This document shows positions 24,687 to 32,716 of a DNA stretch of 64,000 nucleotides, piece after piece (the stretch's first letter is position 1; the number at the start of each line of letters is the position of its first letter). Made by a program: the position numbers and the translations under genes. Source of the DNA: Trinickia violacea (GTDB lineage: Bacteria; Pseudomonadota; Gammaproteobacteria; Burkholderiales; Burkholderiaceae); contig NZ_CP040078.1 in assembly GCF_005280735.1 (NCBI RefSeq), positions 2,728,001 to 2,792,000 of the forward strand, written 5' to 3'. The notes beneath the pieces were generated by a model that saw only the letters and a program-made list of their open reading frames with translations, was not told the origin of the DNA and did not search any database.

Positions 24687-25210
24687 GCGGTCGTATCCTT
24701 GCGAGGGTTGACTTGCCAAGGCGCATCGAAGAGACGTTCGGTGCGGAAATGGCGGATCAGCCAAGCGCTGCCGTCGGGAATGGGCGAGAAGTCGATCTCC
24801 AGCCGCGCAGCGATGAGCTCAGCCTTCGAATCGACATAGCCGGAGGCTTGCAGCATGATCCAGCGTCCTTTGGCATGGCCGCCGTTCACCTCGATATGCT
24901 CGGACGTCACGAAATGAACGTTGGTCGTGAAGTGAGGCGCTGGCGGGAGATATCGCTGCAGCATCTCCAGAATAGGGCCGCGGCCCCGCAGGCGGCCGAA
25001 CCGCTCCGCGTATTGCGGGCCGATGCCTTCCCAGACGGCGTCGCCGGTAAAGAGTGCGGCGAGCGATTCGCCGGCGAGCGGGTGGCACGGCACGTCGCAT
25101 AGCGCCATATAGCGAGCGATCGTCTTGCGGATCGCGTTCTCCGCTTCGAGAGCGGCTAGCCGTGTCTCGAGCGCGGAAAGCGAGGGCCTTCGAGTGCCGG
25201 AGTCTCTCAT
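24683..25210 (-). CDS. iacI: SnoaL/NTF2-like protein of the iac operon
   Basis: A 175-residue NTF2-superfamily (SnoaL-like) protein. An N-terminal helix (LETRLAALEAENAIRKTIARYMALCD) leads to the cone-shaped sheet, with LFTGDAVWEG, ILEMLQRYLPPAPHFTTNVHFVTSEHIEV and GRWIMLQASGYVD as recognisable strands. Such domains act as small hydrolases, isomerases or dehydratases, and IacI has been placed among the mid-pathway steps of IAA breakdown. It begins 11 bp after iacD and overlaps iacH by 4 bp (ATGA), so translation is coupled. Assignment as iacI rests on gene order and fold, not on a catalytic motif. Confidence 0.82.
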   Translation of the reverse strand: MRDSGTRRPSLSALETRLAALEAENAIRKTIARYMALCDVPCHPLAGESLAALFTGDAVWEGIGPQYAERFGRLRGRGPILEMLQRYLPPAPHFTTNVHFVTSEHIEVNGGHAKGRWIMLQASGYVDSKAELIAARLEIDFSPIPDGSAWLIRHFRTERLFDAPWQVNPRKDTTA

Positions 25211-25221
25211 GCGTGTGCGAT

Positions 25222-25722
25222 CTAGAGCAGGAAGCCGATCGCGCTCAGCGCTTCGGTCGAATCGATCAGGCGGATCACCTTTTCGGCAAGCTTCAACTCG
25301 CCGTTCGCGAAGGCGATCTGGTGCGTGAGATCGGCGGCAAAGAGCGTCGCTACGCCGCGCTTGTACGCGACCAGCACCTGCGCCGACTTCACCACCACCC
25401 TGCCCGGCGCGTCGCTCGACAGCGTGAAGCGGGACACGGTGCGAACCGTGCGTGCGGCATCGGACGCCGAAGCCGAAAACCCTGACGTCATGCGCTGCAC
25501 GCGCTTCTCGCGCATGTCGTGATCGTCATAGGCGTAGTTCAGCGACGCTGCGTAGTCGGTGGCATTCGGATCGATCGGCACTACGTAATGACCGGCAGGA
25601 TCCCACAGGTCGAGCCACGCCTGATAGTCGCGACGGTCGAGCAATTCCGCTTCCTGCCAGATGAACTCGATCGCACGGGCGAAAGTGGATTGTGAAAAGA
25701 GTGCGTTGCGATCGTCCATCAT
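25222..25722 (-). CDS. iacD: Aromatic-ring-hydroxylating dioxygenase beta subunit
   Basis: A 166-residue small subunit of a Rieske-type dioxygenase, with the family's NTF2-like fold: FIWQEAELLDRRDYQAWLDLWDPAGHYVVPIDPN, a charged MREKRVQRMTSG segment, and VRTVSRFTLSS. Beta subunits are structural and shape the alpha3beta3 complex. Its ATG at 25722 overlaps the iacC stop (ATGA); a second ATG follows at once at 25719. With IacC it should convert a late indole-acetate product to catechol. The operon order C-D is the usual alpha-beta order. Confidence 0.92.
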   Translation of the reverse strand: MMDDRNALFSQSTFARAIEFIWQEAELLDRRDYQAWLDLWDPAGHYVVPIDPNATDYAASLNYAYDDHDMREKRVQRMTSGFSASASDAARTVRTVSRFTLSSDAPGRVVVKSAQVLVAYKRGVATLFAADLTHQIAFANGELKLAEKVIRLIDSTEALSAIGFLL

Positions 25723-27002
25723 GCCTGCTCCATCATGACACGCCATTGCTTGTACGCTTCACGCATGCCGGTTTCGTCGGTTGCATGCGCTGTTTTTTCG
25801 CCGTTAGCCGCGGTGCGTTCGCGGTTCAGGCCGCGATTCACCAGAATCGGGACGTCCGGACCGGCGTAAGAACCGCGCTGGACTCGCTCCCACGCTTCCG
25901 CATCGTCAGGGCTGCCGAACCCGAACGGACCTTGGAAGTGCTCGTGCATGCGAAGACGCTCGCGGTTGGCTTCCTCCGGGCCGCCGTCCATCGCCAAAGC
26001 GACGTGGCGGATTTCCGTTTCTTCCGCGGAGATCGGCCGCAGCACGCGGAAGAATGCCATCGACAGCGCAAGGTTGGGAAACAGGTTCAGATTGAAGCCG
26101 ACACCCATCAGCGACCGCACGATGCGCCGCACTTCTTCCGGCGAATGTTTCTCCGCGAGCTTGGCGGCGAGCTTGTCGAAACGCTCGGGCAACGGCCTGC
26201 CGTCGTCCTTGTCGAGATCGACGAGCTCGGGCATCAGCACGGCGAGACTGTGGCCGTTGCCAAGCGAGCGGCAGAAGGCGTCGTCACGGGTCATGAAGCC
26301 GGTGATCACTTGAGCCGTCTCGTCGTCGACGGATTTCAGCCACGACTTGTGCACCACCGGGAAGTGATAGAGGTCGGTGGTGTTTTCGAGCTGAATCTTC
26401 CAGTTGCCTTTGAATTTGAACTTGTGTTCGCCGTTGGTGCGAACCGGATAGCCCGCGCCCTGCTTCATGAAGAGGTCGATCCACGGTTTGGCGCCGCCGA
26501 GAAAATCTTCGAGCGATTCGATCGACTCGTTGAAGCTCGCGAAGACAAGCCCTTGATAGATCCCGACGCGCAGCTTCTTCAGCGGCAGATCGCCTTTCTC
26601 GCACACGCCTTCATAGCCGTCCCCATAGGGCAGCGCGCGGAGCGTGCCGTCGAGCGCATACGACCAACTGTGATAGGGGCATGTGAATCCCTTGGCGTTG
26701 CCTTTGTGCTCTTCGCACACGCTCGCGCCGCGATGGCGGCAACGGTTTTGCAACACGTTCACCGTTCCCGTCTTGTCGCGAACCACGATCACCGGCTGTC
26801 GGCCGATGGTCGTCGTGACGAAATCGCCGTGCTTGGGCAATTCGCTTTCGTGGGCGACCCAGATCCACGTCTTGTAGAAGATGTGCTCGAGCTCGGCTTC
26901 GAACAACGCCGGGTCGTAGTAAAGCGAAGGCGCGATGCGATCGGCCTCCGCGCGCGTATGCAGCGCACTCGTGTCGATAGGCTGATAGGAAATGTCGCTC
27001 AT
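25719..27002 (-). CDS. iacC: Aromatic-ring-hydroxylating dioxygenase alpha subunit (Rieske, non-heme iron)
   Basis: A 427-residue oxygenase alpha subunit. The Rieske [2Fe-2S] ligands are C88/H90 and C108/H111 (CRHRGASVCEE... CPYHSW). The mononuclear iron triad is visible as D210, H213 and H218 in TTDLYHFPVVHKS. It needs electrons from an FAD/[2Fe-2S] reductase; IacF, encoded 1.1 kb upstream, is the obvious donor. In characterised iac systems IacCD acts near the end of the pathway, giving catechol. It is the first gene of the operon iacC-D-I-H-E-chemoreceptor, divergent from the LysR-type regulator, with a TTGAC-N8-GTCAA site between them. Confidence 0.93.
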   Translation of the reverse strand: MSDISYQPIDTSALHTRAEADRIAPSLYYDPALFEAELEHIFYKTWIWVAHESELPKHGDFVTTTIGRQPVIVVRDKTGTVNVLQNRCRHRGASVCEEHKGNAKGFTCPYHSWSYALDGTLRALPYGDGYEGVCEKGDLPLKKLRVGIYQGLVFASFNESIESLEDFLGGAKPWIDLFMKQGAGYPVRTNGEHKFKFKGNWKIQLENTTDLYHFPVVHKSWLKSVDDETAQVITGFMTRDDAFCRSLGNGHSLAVLMPELVDLDKDDGRPLPERFDKLAAKLAEKHSPEEVRRIVRSLMGVGFNLNLFPNLALSMAFFRVLRPISAEETEIRHVALAMDGGPEEANRERLRMHEHFQGPFGFGSPDDAEAWERVQRGSYAGPDVPILVNRGLNRERTAANGEKTAHATDETGMREAYKQWRVMMEQA

Positions 27003-27072
27003 CTGAATCTCTAAGGTGGGGCGCGATGGGTATCGCGTTGACGATGAATTGCGTGTCGACAGTCTCGCGGCC

Positions 27073-27090
27073 TTGACCTAAATCAGTCAA
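27073..27090. promoter_or_regulatory. Candidate LysR-type operator between iacC and the LysR gene
   Basis: TTGAC-N8-GTCAA is a 5-bp inverted repeat in the 138-bp divergent promoter region, the usual place for a LysR recognition site. Its left part, TTGACCTAAATCAG, is also two mismatches away from an FNR/Anr box (TTGAT-N4-ATCAA), so oxygen control is an alternative. Confidence 0.5.
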
Positions 27091-27140
27091 ATCCATCTAA
27101 AATGCCCATGTCGATAAACCCCGCAAATAAGAGAAGGCAG

Positions 27141-28064
27141 ATGACGTCGCTCGATAACATTGATCTCAATCTGCTGCGGGTCTTTCATGCCATCGTGGAG
27201 GAGCGGAGCCTGACGCGTGCGGGGGAACGGCTCGCGCTATCGCAGCCGGCAGTCAGCTATGCGCTGGGCCGTCTGCGGGCGCTGTTCGACGATCCACTCT
27301 TTGTTCGCACGCGTTCAGGCATGCAGCCGACGCCGGTCGCCATGGAGGTCGCGGAGATCGTGGGGCGGGCGCTCGATACGGTGCGCGAGGCCCTGCGGTA
27401 CGCCGAATCGTTCGAGCCTGCCGTGAGCACGCGCACGTTCCGGCTATCGTTGTCGGACGCGGGTGAAATGGCCTACTTGCCCGCCATTTGCGCGGCGCTG
27501 CACGCGCAGGCGCCGCGCATTCGTCTGAGTGTTCGGCCCATGCCGGTCGAAGCCATCGAGGACGCGCTGCGCTCCAGCCGCCTCGACTTCGCGATTGGCA
27601 ATCATCCTGAGCTTCTAGCGTCGACCAAGCATTGTCTTCTGTTCGAGGAAGACTATGTGTGCATGACGCGGTGGCGAGCCGAGCTGCCGCCCGGCGAAAA
27701 ACTGGGCCTCGAAGATTTCCTGAAGGCTTCGCACATCAAGGTGCAATCGCAGGAGCACAGCCATCACGCGCTCGACGACGCGCTGCGCGCGCAGGGTATC
27801 GGCCGCGACATTGCATTGGAAGTCCCACATTTCGTCGCCTTGCCGAGCATCCTGACCGTGACGGACCTATACGCGACGTTGCCGCGACGGCTCGCGCATA
27901 TCCTCAATCGCGCGGGCGCCTTCCGCATCTATGACCTTCCGGTCACGCTGCCGCCTGCACCCGTCACGATGCATTGGCACGAGCACTTCCACAAAGAGGA
28001 AGGCATTGTCTGGATGCGCGAGCTGCTTGCCGGCATTGTCGGACGATTCGATCAGATGACGTGA
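27141..28064 (+). CDS. iacR2: LysR family regulator of the iac operon
   Basis: A 307-residue LysR-type regulator. The N-terminal helix-turn-helix (residues 5-65) reads IDLNLLRVFHAIVEERSLTRAGERLALSQPAVSYALGRLRALFDDPLFVR. A periplasmic-binding-like effector domain follows, beginning near RTFRLSLSDAGEMAYLP. The sequence is of the NodD/NahR/LinR subgroup. In Paraburkholderia phytofirmans the LysR regulator of the iac genes responds to dioxindole-3-acetate. Its divergent position next to iacC fits activation of the iacCDIHE operon. The AGAAGG ribosome binding site supports the ATG at 27141 over the one at 27108. A GC-rich hairpin (28066-28094) just after the stop may terminate both this gene and iacF. 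Confidence 0.9.
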   Translation: MTSLDNIDLNLLRVFHAIVEERSLTRAGERLALSQPAVSYALGRLRALFDDPLFVRTRSGMQPTPVAMEVAEIVGRALDTVREALRYAESFEPAVSTRTFRLSLSDAGEMAYLPAICAALHAQAPRIRLSVRPMPVEAIEDALRSSRLDFAIGNHPELLASTKHCLLFEEDYVCMTRWRAELPPGEKLGLEDFLKASHIKVQSQEHSHHALDDALRAQGIGRDIALEVPHFVALPSILTVTDLYATLPRRLAHILNRAGAFRIYDLPVTLPPAPVTMHWHEHFHKEEGIVWMRELLAGIVGRFDQMT

Positions 28065-28106
28065 AGCAGGCCGTTGCGCCGGGCCGGGGCCTGCGGCAGG
28101 TCGAAG

Positions 28107-29078
28107 TCAAAGATCCAGTACCAGCAGCGGCGTGCGCGAACGCGATACGCAGCAGCAAATGACGGCGTTGCTCGCGCGTTCGGCTTTGCTCAGGCAGTGA
28201 TCCCGATGATCCGGTGTTCCTTCGACGACGTCGACCATGCAGGTCCCGCACACGCCTTCACCGCAGGACGTTTCGATCTCGACACCGATCGCCGCGAGTG
28301 CATCGACGACGCTTTGTCCTTTTTCAACGGTGACGCGCCGGCCCGATTGCGAAAGTCGTACCTCGAAGGTCTCGCATGCATCCGCGCTCGGCGCAGATTC
28401 GACTGGCGCGCCGAAGCGCTCGAGATGGATGGCGTCTTCGGGCACGAAGCGGCTTGCGGTCTGGGTGACGCGGTCCATGAAAGGCGCGGGGCCGCAAGTA
28501 TAGACGTGCGTGCCTGCGCCGGCTTCCGCAAAACAGGCTTCGAGCTTCGCATCGAGGGCATCGCGCTCGATCTGCAGATGAAACTGCACGCAACCGGCAA
28601 ACGGCGGCTCCGATAGCAGTGGAGCAAAGGCTGCGTGGTCGCCGCTGCGAGCGAAGTAGTGCAGCACAAAGCTTGCGTTGTTCTGTGCCAGCCGATACGC
28701 CATCGACAGAAGCGGCGTGATGCCGATTCCCGCAGCGATCAAGATTGTCCGATCTGCGTCATAAGCGAGCTGAAACAGATTGCGAGGCGCGCTGACCCAG
28801 AGTTCGCTGCCCACCGCGACATCGTCGTGCAGTGAGCGGGAGCCTCCCCGCGAGTCCTTTTCCTTCTTGACCGCGAAGAGTTGAGCCAACGTATGATCAG
28901 GATCGCCGCACAAAGAGTACTGGCGGGTAACGCCGGCTGGACTCGTCACGTCGATGTGGGCGCCGGGTTCATACGCGTCAAACGGATAGCCATCGACGCG
29001 CGATATACGGTAAGAGCGGATGTCCACCGCTTCGTCGCGAACGGCATCGACGCGGACTTTGAGAGAAGAAGCATTCAT
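28107..29078 (-). CDS. iacF: PDR/VanB family reductase for the IAA dioxygenase
   Basis: A 323-residue phthalate-dioxygenase-reductase-type protein in three domains. An N-terminal flavin domain (YEPGAHIDVTSPAGVTRQYSLCGDPD) is followed by an NAD(P)H-binding domain (ILIAAGIGITPLLSMAYRL, HVYTCGPAPFMDRV) and a C-terminal plant-type [2Fe-2S] ferredoxin. In the ferredoxin the cysteines of CGEGVCGTC plus one more (NAVICCC region) are the cluster ligands. It should shuttle electrons from NAD(P)H to IacCD. The ATG at 29078 has a poor ribosome binding site; an in-frame TTG 14 codons upstream is possible but unlikely. It is downstream of the kinase gene on the same strand. Confidence 0.9.
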   Translation of the reverse strand: MNASSLKVRVDAVRDEAVDIRSYRISRVDGYPFDAYEPGAHIDVTSPAGVTRQYSLCGDPDHTLAQLFAVKKEKDSRGGSRSLHDDVAVGSELWVSAPRNLFQLAYDADRTILIAAGIGITPLLSMAYRLAQNNASFVLHYFARSGDHAAFAPLLSEPPFAGCVQFHLQIERDALDAKLEACFAEAGAGTHVYTCGPAPFMDRVTQTASRFVPEDAIHLERFGAPVESAPSADACETFEVRLSQSGRRVTVEKGQSVVDALAAIGVEIETSCGEGVCGTCMVDVVEGTPDHRDHCLSKAERASNAVICCCVSRSRTPLLVLDL

Positions 29079-29195
29079 GATGAGGGGGTTCTGCAGTGAG
29101 ACGATTGAGGGCGATTGCAATCCAGGCGCCCCACAATACGAAACATCACCTCATCAATCAAATAGATGGAAATCGATATAGGAAATTTGTGCGGT

Positions 29196-30689
29196 CTATA
29201 AATCAGCCGCCGTGATTCCTCCAAGCTGCAGCGGTAACGAGAATCTGCAATCCAGCCCGCCTGAGCGCGCTTCTTGCGCCCAGATCCGGCCTTTGTGCCT
29301 CGATATGATGTTTTTGCAAAGCGACAAGCCAATCCCATTGCCGCCCGCTTTCGACGACGAAAATCCGTCGAAGAGGCGTTCGTGCCTCCCCGCCTCGACG
29401 CCCCGCCCGTTATCGATCACGCGCAACTCCGCGCTTTCATTCTGTCGCACTGCCTCGATCGTCACGCACCCGCCGACGACTGAGTCGGCCACCAGCGCTT
29501 CCGCGGCGTTGAATGCCAGATTGAGGATCACCTGCCCGATCAAGACGCGTTCGCACACGACGGGTAGCGGCTCGCTGCTCTGCCTGATATGAACGGTGAC
29601 GCCGGCTTCCGCCGCCCGAAGTTCGATGAAGTATGAAACGTCGGCGAGGATGTCCCTGAGATCGACGTGGGTCGTGGCCTGCTCGCGCTTGACGATGTAC
29701 TCGCGTACGCTCTTGAGTATCAACGCCGCATGCTCCGCTTGGCGATCGGCACTGCGCAATCCCCAGAGGACCGAGTCCATGCCTTCGGATTGATTCAACC
29801 GCTGGATTGCACCTTCGATGAAGTTGCGGACTGCGGCAAGAGGCTGGCTCAACTCGTGGGCGATGGCGGTCGCCATTTCGCCCATCGCGTTGTACCTGCC
29901 GGCGTGCTCGAGCATGCGCGCTTCGGCGCGTCGCAGTTCTTCGACCTCGACTTCGCTGCTGATGTCGCGAAAGTGGACGACGAGACTGTCCGGATCGCCG
30001 TCGATATTCACGCGGCGGCACGTGACGCGCAGCCACCGTTCCTCTCCATCGCGACGCACGATCTGGTAGCGCTGCGGTTCGGACGTACGCTCCGAATTCG
30101 CGCGATCGAGTTGCAAGCCAAGACGCTCCCGATCGGCGAGCGCGCAGTAGTCCTGCATGCTTCCATGGCTCGGCAGCGCTTCGAGGCCCAGCACGCGAAG
30201 TCCGGATTCGCTGATGTATTCGAATGTGCCTTGTCGGGTCAGCAATGCCACCCCTTCACTGAGGTCATGCATCAGTTCTCTGAGCCGGGTTTCATACCCG
30301 CGCAGCCTTTGCCGCATCGACTCCTCGGCACTGATGTCGCGGAACTGGACCATGACGATCGCGCGCTCCTGCAGCTGGACGAATGTCGCGATCGCTTCGG
30401 ACAACATGTCGACATTCGTACGCGATCGATAGCACCACTCGTAGACCTGCGGCCCCTCCGTTTCGGCGCGGTCCATAGCGGCAACCGCAATCTCGCGCCG
30501 ATACTTCGTGTCGGGCCGGGTCATGTCCGCGGCTTTGAGGGGCAGCAGCTCTTCAAGGGAAAACCCTAGCGCCGAACATGCGGCGCGGTTTGCCCATACG
30601 ATCGCTTTCGATTTCGCGTCGTGAACAAGGACGCACAGCGTCAGTGCGTCGAGAAGGCGATGGAAGTCTTCTTCCGCAGGGAAATTCAT
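29196..30689 (-). CDS. iacS: Cytosolic PAS-domain sensor histidine kinase of the iac cluster
   Basis: A 497-residue soluble kinase with no membrane segment. Two PAS domains (about residues 8-120 and 135-250; the second has WLRVTCRRVNIDGDPDSLVVHFRDIS) precede a dimerisation/phospho-acceptor helix with the histidine in GEMATAIAHELSQPLAAVRNF. An HK ATPase domain carries N box NLAFNAAEAL, G1 VIDNGRGVE and G2 GGNGIGLSLCKNII. The H-E-L-S-Q-P signature is that of FixL/TodS-like kinases and fits the FixJ-like regulator at 20498-21130. By analogy with Paraburkholderia phytofirmans it senses IAA in the cytoplasm. It is divergent from iacA across a palindrome-rich promoter. Confidence 0.88.
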   Translation of the reverse strand: MNFPAEEDFHRLLDALTLCVLVHDAKSKAIVWANRAACSALGFSLEELLPLKAADMTRPDTKYRREIAVAAMDRAETEGPQVYEWCYRSRTNVDMLSEAIATFVQLQERAIVMVQFRDISAEESMRQRLRGYETRLRELMHDLSEGVALLTRQGTFEYISESGLRVLGLEALPSHGSMQDYCALADRERLGLQLDRANSERTSEPQRYQIVRRDGEERWLRVTCRRVNIDGDPDSLVVHFRDISSEVEVEELRRAEARMLEHAGRYNAMGEMATAIAHELSQPLAAVRNFIEGAIQRLNQSEGMDSVLWGLRSADRQAEHAALILKSVREYIVKREQATTHVDLRDILADVSYFIELRAAEAGVTVHIRQSSEPLPVVCERVLIGQVILNLAFNAAEALVADSVVGGCVTIEAVRQNESAELRVIDNGRGVEAGRHERLFDGFSSSKAGGNGIGLSLCKNIISRHKGRIWAQEARSGGLDCRFSLPLQLGGITAADL

Positions 30690-30748
30690 GGCGTGGAGTC
30701 AGGCTATGGGCTGTCCCGCAACATACCAACTATAAGCCTCGTGTGTGA

Positions 30749-30781
30749 CTAAAGAATTCTTTAGGGACGCTGGCGTCCCTA
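30749..30781. promoter_or_regulatory. Two overlapping perfect palindromes upstream of iacA
   Basis: CTAAAGAATTCTTTAG (30749-30764) and TAGGGACGCTGGCGTCCCTA (30762-30781) are perfect inverted repeats sharing 3 bp. They lie 114-146 bp upstream of iacA in the iacS/iacA divergent region. Position and symmetry suit a response-regulator array. Confidence 0.6.
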
Positions 30782-30894
30782 CGTAAGGCCGGAGGCAGCG
30801 CCCCAATTGATCGCGTTCTTTTGCCTTTCTAGACTGGTATCGCAGTGCATCGCCCAGCACAAACAGACAAATCGAGTAACGAGGAGCGCATACC

Positions 30895-32085
30895 ATGTCC
30901 GACGCGGCAACCGTCAATCAATCCACCAACGCCCCATTTTCACAAACCGACGGGTTTGACCGTGAGGCAATCGCGTTGGATCGCGTGATCGCAGAGATCG
31001 CCACCCGAAGGGAAGAGTTCGAGCAAAACTCCCACGTGCCTCGCGACATGATCGCAAAGCTGAAACAAGCAGGCGTCTACCGCGCCGCAACGCCTAGGCG
31101 CTTTGGCGGCGATGCGCTTCCTCCAGCGAAGTTTCTGTCGATGATCGAAAGAATCGCCGTTGCCGATGGATCCGCCGCGTGGGTGGCCAGCTTCGGCTCG
31201 GCAAACGTCTATCTGGCCGCGTTGCCGGTCGAAACGCAGGCCATCATCTATGCGGATGGACCCGACCAGGCTTTTGCCGGAGGGCTGTTCCCGATGCAGC
31301 CGGCGCAGCCGGTGGAAGGCGGCTTCATCGTCGACGGCACCTGGAAGTTCGCGAGCGGGTGCAAGGGCGCGGACTGGCTTGGCGTGGGCATTGGCGTTGC
31401 CAAGGACGGGAGCCATGCCGGCAAGCCGCGGACGGCGGTCTTTGCACCGTCCGAGGTTGACATCGTGGAGAACTGGGACGTCGTCGGGATGCAGGGCACC
31501 GGCAGCCACGACCTGCGTGTCGACAGCAAGCTCGTTGACGAGGCGTGGACCTTCATACGCGGTGGCACCCCCACGATCGACGAGCCTCTCTTTCGCTACC
31601 CCACGATGGCATACGCGTCACAGGTGCTTGCGGTCGTGAATCTCGGCCTCGCGCGTGCCGCGCTCGACGTCGCGAACAACATGTCGGGCGGCAGGAAGAC
31701 CACCACCGGTGCGCCTCAGCTTGCAGACCGGGCGTACTACCGCATCGAGCTTGCAAAGGCGGAAGCCCAGTTGCGATCGGCTCGCGCGTTCTTTTACGAC
31801 TCGACCGAAAGCGTATGGGAGTCGATCCTGGCGGGCGACGAAGTCACGCCCGAGCAAATCAGCCTGCTGCGTTTGTCCGCGACGCAGGTTGCCCACCAGG
31901 GGGCCGATGTCGTCACTCGCGCATATCGGCTCGCCGGGACAATGGCGATTTATCGAACTCATCCATTGCAGCGCCTTGTTCGCGATTCCATGGTCGTCAC
32001 CCAGCATGCTTTTCTAGGTCATGGAAACTACGACGGCGCCGGCGCCGTGTTCGTGGGCGTTCCTCCGATTCCTGGATATCTGTAA
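30895..32085 (+). CDS. iacA: IAA flavin-dependent monooxygenase (acyl-CoA dehydrogenase fold)
   Basis: A 396-residue group D flavoprotein monooxygenase-like protein with the acyl-CoA dehydrogenase fold: N-terminal helices (VPRDMIAKLKQAGVYRAATPRRFGG), a beta domain with GTWKFASGCKGADWLGVG and GMQGTGSHDLRVD, and a C-terminal helical bundle ending FLGHGNYDGAG. IacA carries out the first oxidation of the indole ring of IAA with reduced flavin supplied by IacG. A GAGGAG ribosome binding site precedes the ATG. It is followed by iacB 42 bp later and preceded by the palindromic control region shared with the sensor kinase gene, so inducible expression is expected. Confidence 0.92.
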   Translation: MSDAATVNQSTNAPFSQTDGFDREAIALDRVIAEIATRREEFEQNSHVPRDMIAKLKQAGVYRAATPRRFGGDALPPAKFLSMIERIAVADGSAAWVASFGSANVYLAALPVETQAIIYADGPDQAFAGGLFPMQPAQPVEGGFIVDGTWKFASGCKGADWLGVGIGVAKDGSHAGKPRTAVFAPSEVDIVENWDVVGMQGTGSHDLRVDSKLVDEAWTFIRGGTPTIDEPLFRYPTMAYASQVLAVVNLGLARAALDVANNMSGGRKTTTGAPQLADRAYYRIELAKAEAQLRSARAFFYDSTESVWESILAGDEVTPEQISLLRLSATQVAHQGADVVTRAYRLAGTMAIYRTHPLQRLVRDSMVVTQHAFLGHGNYDGAGAVFVGVPPIPGYL

Positions 32086-32127
32086 GCCCATTCGAATCGA
32101 ACCTTGACCACTACATTTGGAGTCGAT

Positions 32128-32526
32128 ATGACGGCCGATACTCGCAATCTCCCCTTGCGCGTGCTGTTTTGCTGCGGCGTGACGCAGAATTTTTTCGATC
32201 TGCCCAGGGATCAAATTGGAGAGGTCTGGCAGGCATACGCAACGATGCTGGATGCGGTGCAAGCCATGGAGACGGTTCGCGTGCTCGGCATCATGGATGA
32301 CGATCGCTTGACCGTCGGACAGTCGGACGGCGCGCCGTGGACCTTTTACATCATGGCGGATGTTTCCGACCTCGACGCTGCCGTGGCCGTTTGCAACCTG
32401 TATCGGACTACCGCGGTGGGCCAATACAACCTCTGGCGCTACGGAAAGATCGAAGCGCGTGTGGGAAGGCCGTTGACAGTCCCGCCGGCAGCTGCCGTCG
32501 CCGCGAAGCCAGACTTGGCGCTTTAG
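32128..32526 (+). CDS. iacB: Small conserved IAA-catabolism protein
   Basis: A 132-residue soluble protein. The core, VLFCCGVTQNFFDLP, DDDRLTVGQSDGAPWTFYIMADVSDLDAAVAVCNLYRTTAVG and LWRYGKIEARVGRPL, resembles the small IacB protein that follows iacA in other iac clusters. Its biochemical role is unclear. A TTTGGAG ribosome binding site supports the ATG at 32128 over the TTG at 32104. The last few codons and the TAG stop lie inside the right copy of the 148-bp repeat, so the C terminus (alanine-rich, then DLAL) has probably been reshaped by the repeat and may differ from other IacB proteins. Confidence 0.85.
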   Translation: MTADTRNLPLRVLFCCGVTQNFFDLPRDQIGEVWQAYATMLDAVQAMETVRVLGIMDDDRLTVGQSDGAPWTFYIMADVSDLDAAVAVCNLYRTTAVGQYNLWRYGKIEARVGRPLTVPPAAAVAAKPDLAL

Positions 32527-32662
32527 CGCCTAGTCCCATCCCATTCAAAGCTTTCGCCTTCATTTCAGCGCTCCGTGATGCGGCGCACCGGCCTCGCCGC
32601 ATTTTTCCGTGACGCCAAGAGCTTGACGAAAAATCGTCAATCTTTTCGTTGAGACGGCCGCC
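32515..32662 (+). repeat. Right copy of the 148-bp direct repeat flanking the iac cluster
   Basis: About 90% identical to 16410-16556 in direct orientation. It opens with a perfect hairpin (32512-32535: GACT/AGTC outer and GGCGCT/AGCGCC inner stems) that contains the iacB stop codon and could end iacB transcription. It closes with TTGACGAAAAATCGTCAA (32623-32640) upstream of the desaturase-like gene. Confidence 0.85.
32623..32640. promoter_or_regulatory. Palindrome TTGACGA-A4-TCGTCAA upstream of the MocD-like gene
   Basis: A perfect 7-4-7 inverted repeat, 77 bp before the start of the desaturase-like gene. The left repeat copy has the slightly different but still symmetric TTGACG-A6-CGTCAA. 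It may be an operator, possibly of the LacI-type regulator at 15311-16387. Confidence 0.45.
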
Positions 32663-32716
32663 CGGTGGACCTACGCTGCACACATCGGAATTCGAAAATT
32701 CCAGGAGACAGGGGCG

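Noticed and set aside
27073..27086. Firm call of an FNR/Anr box before iacC.
   Set aside because: Two mismatches from consensus and fully overlapped by a better LysR-type inverted repeat; kept only as an alternative.
16410..32662. Interpretation of the flanking repeats as integrase attachment sites of a genomic island.
   Set aside because: No integrase gene or tRNA is present and 10% divergence is too high for fresh attL/attR; recombination or a dispersed repeat family is preferred.
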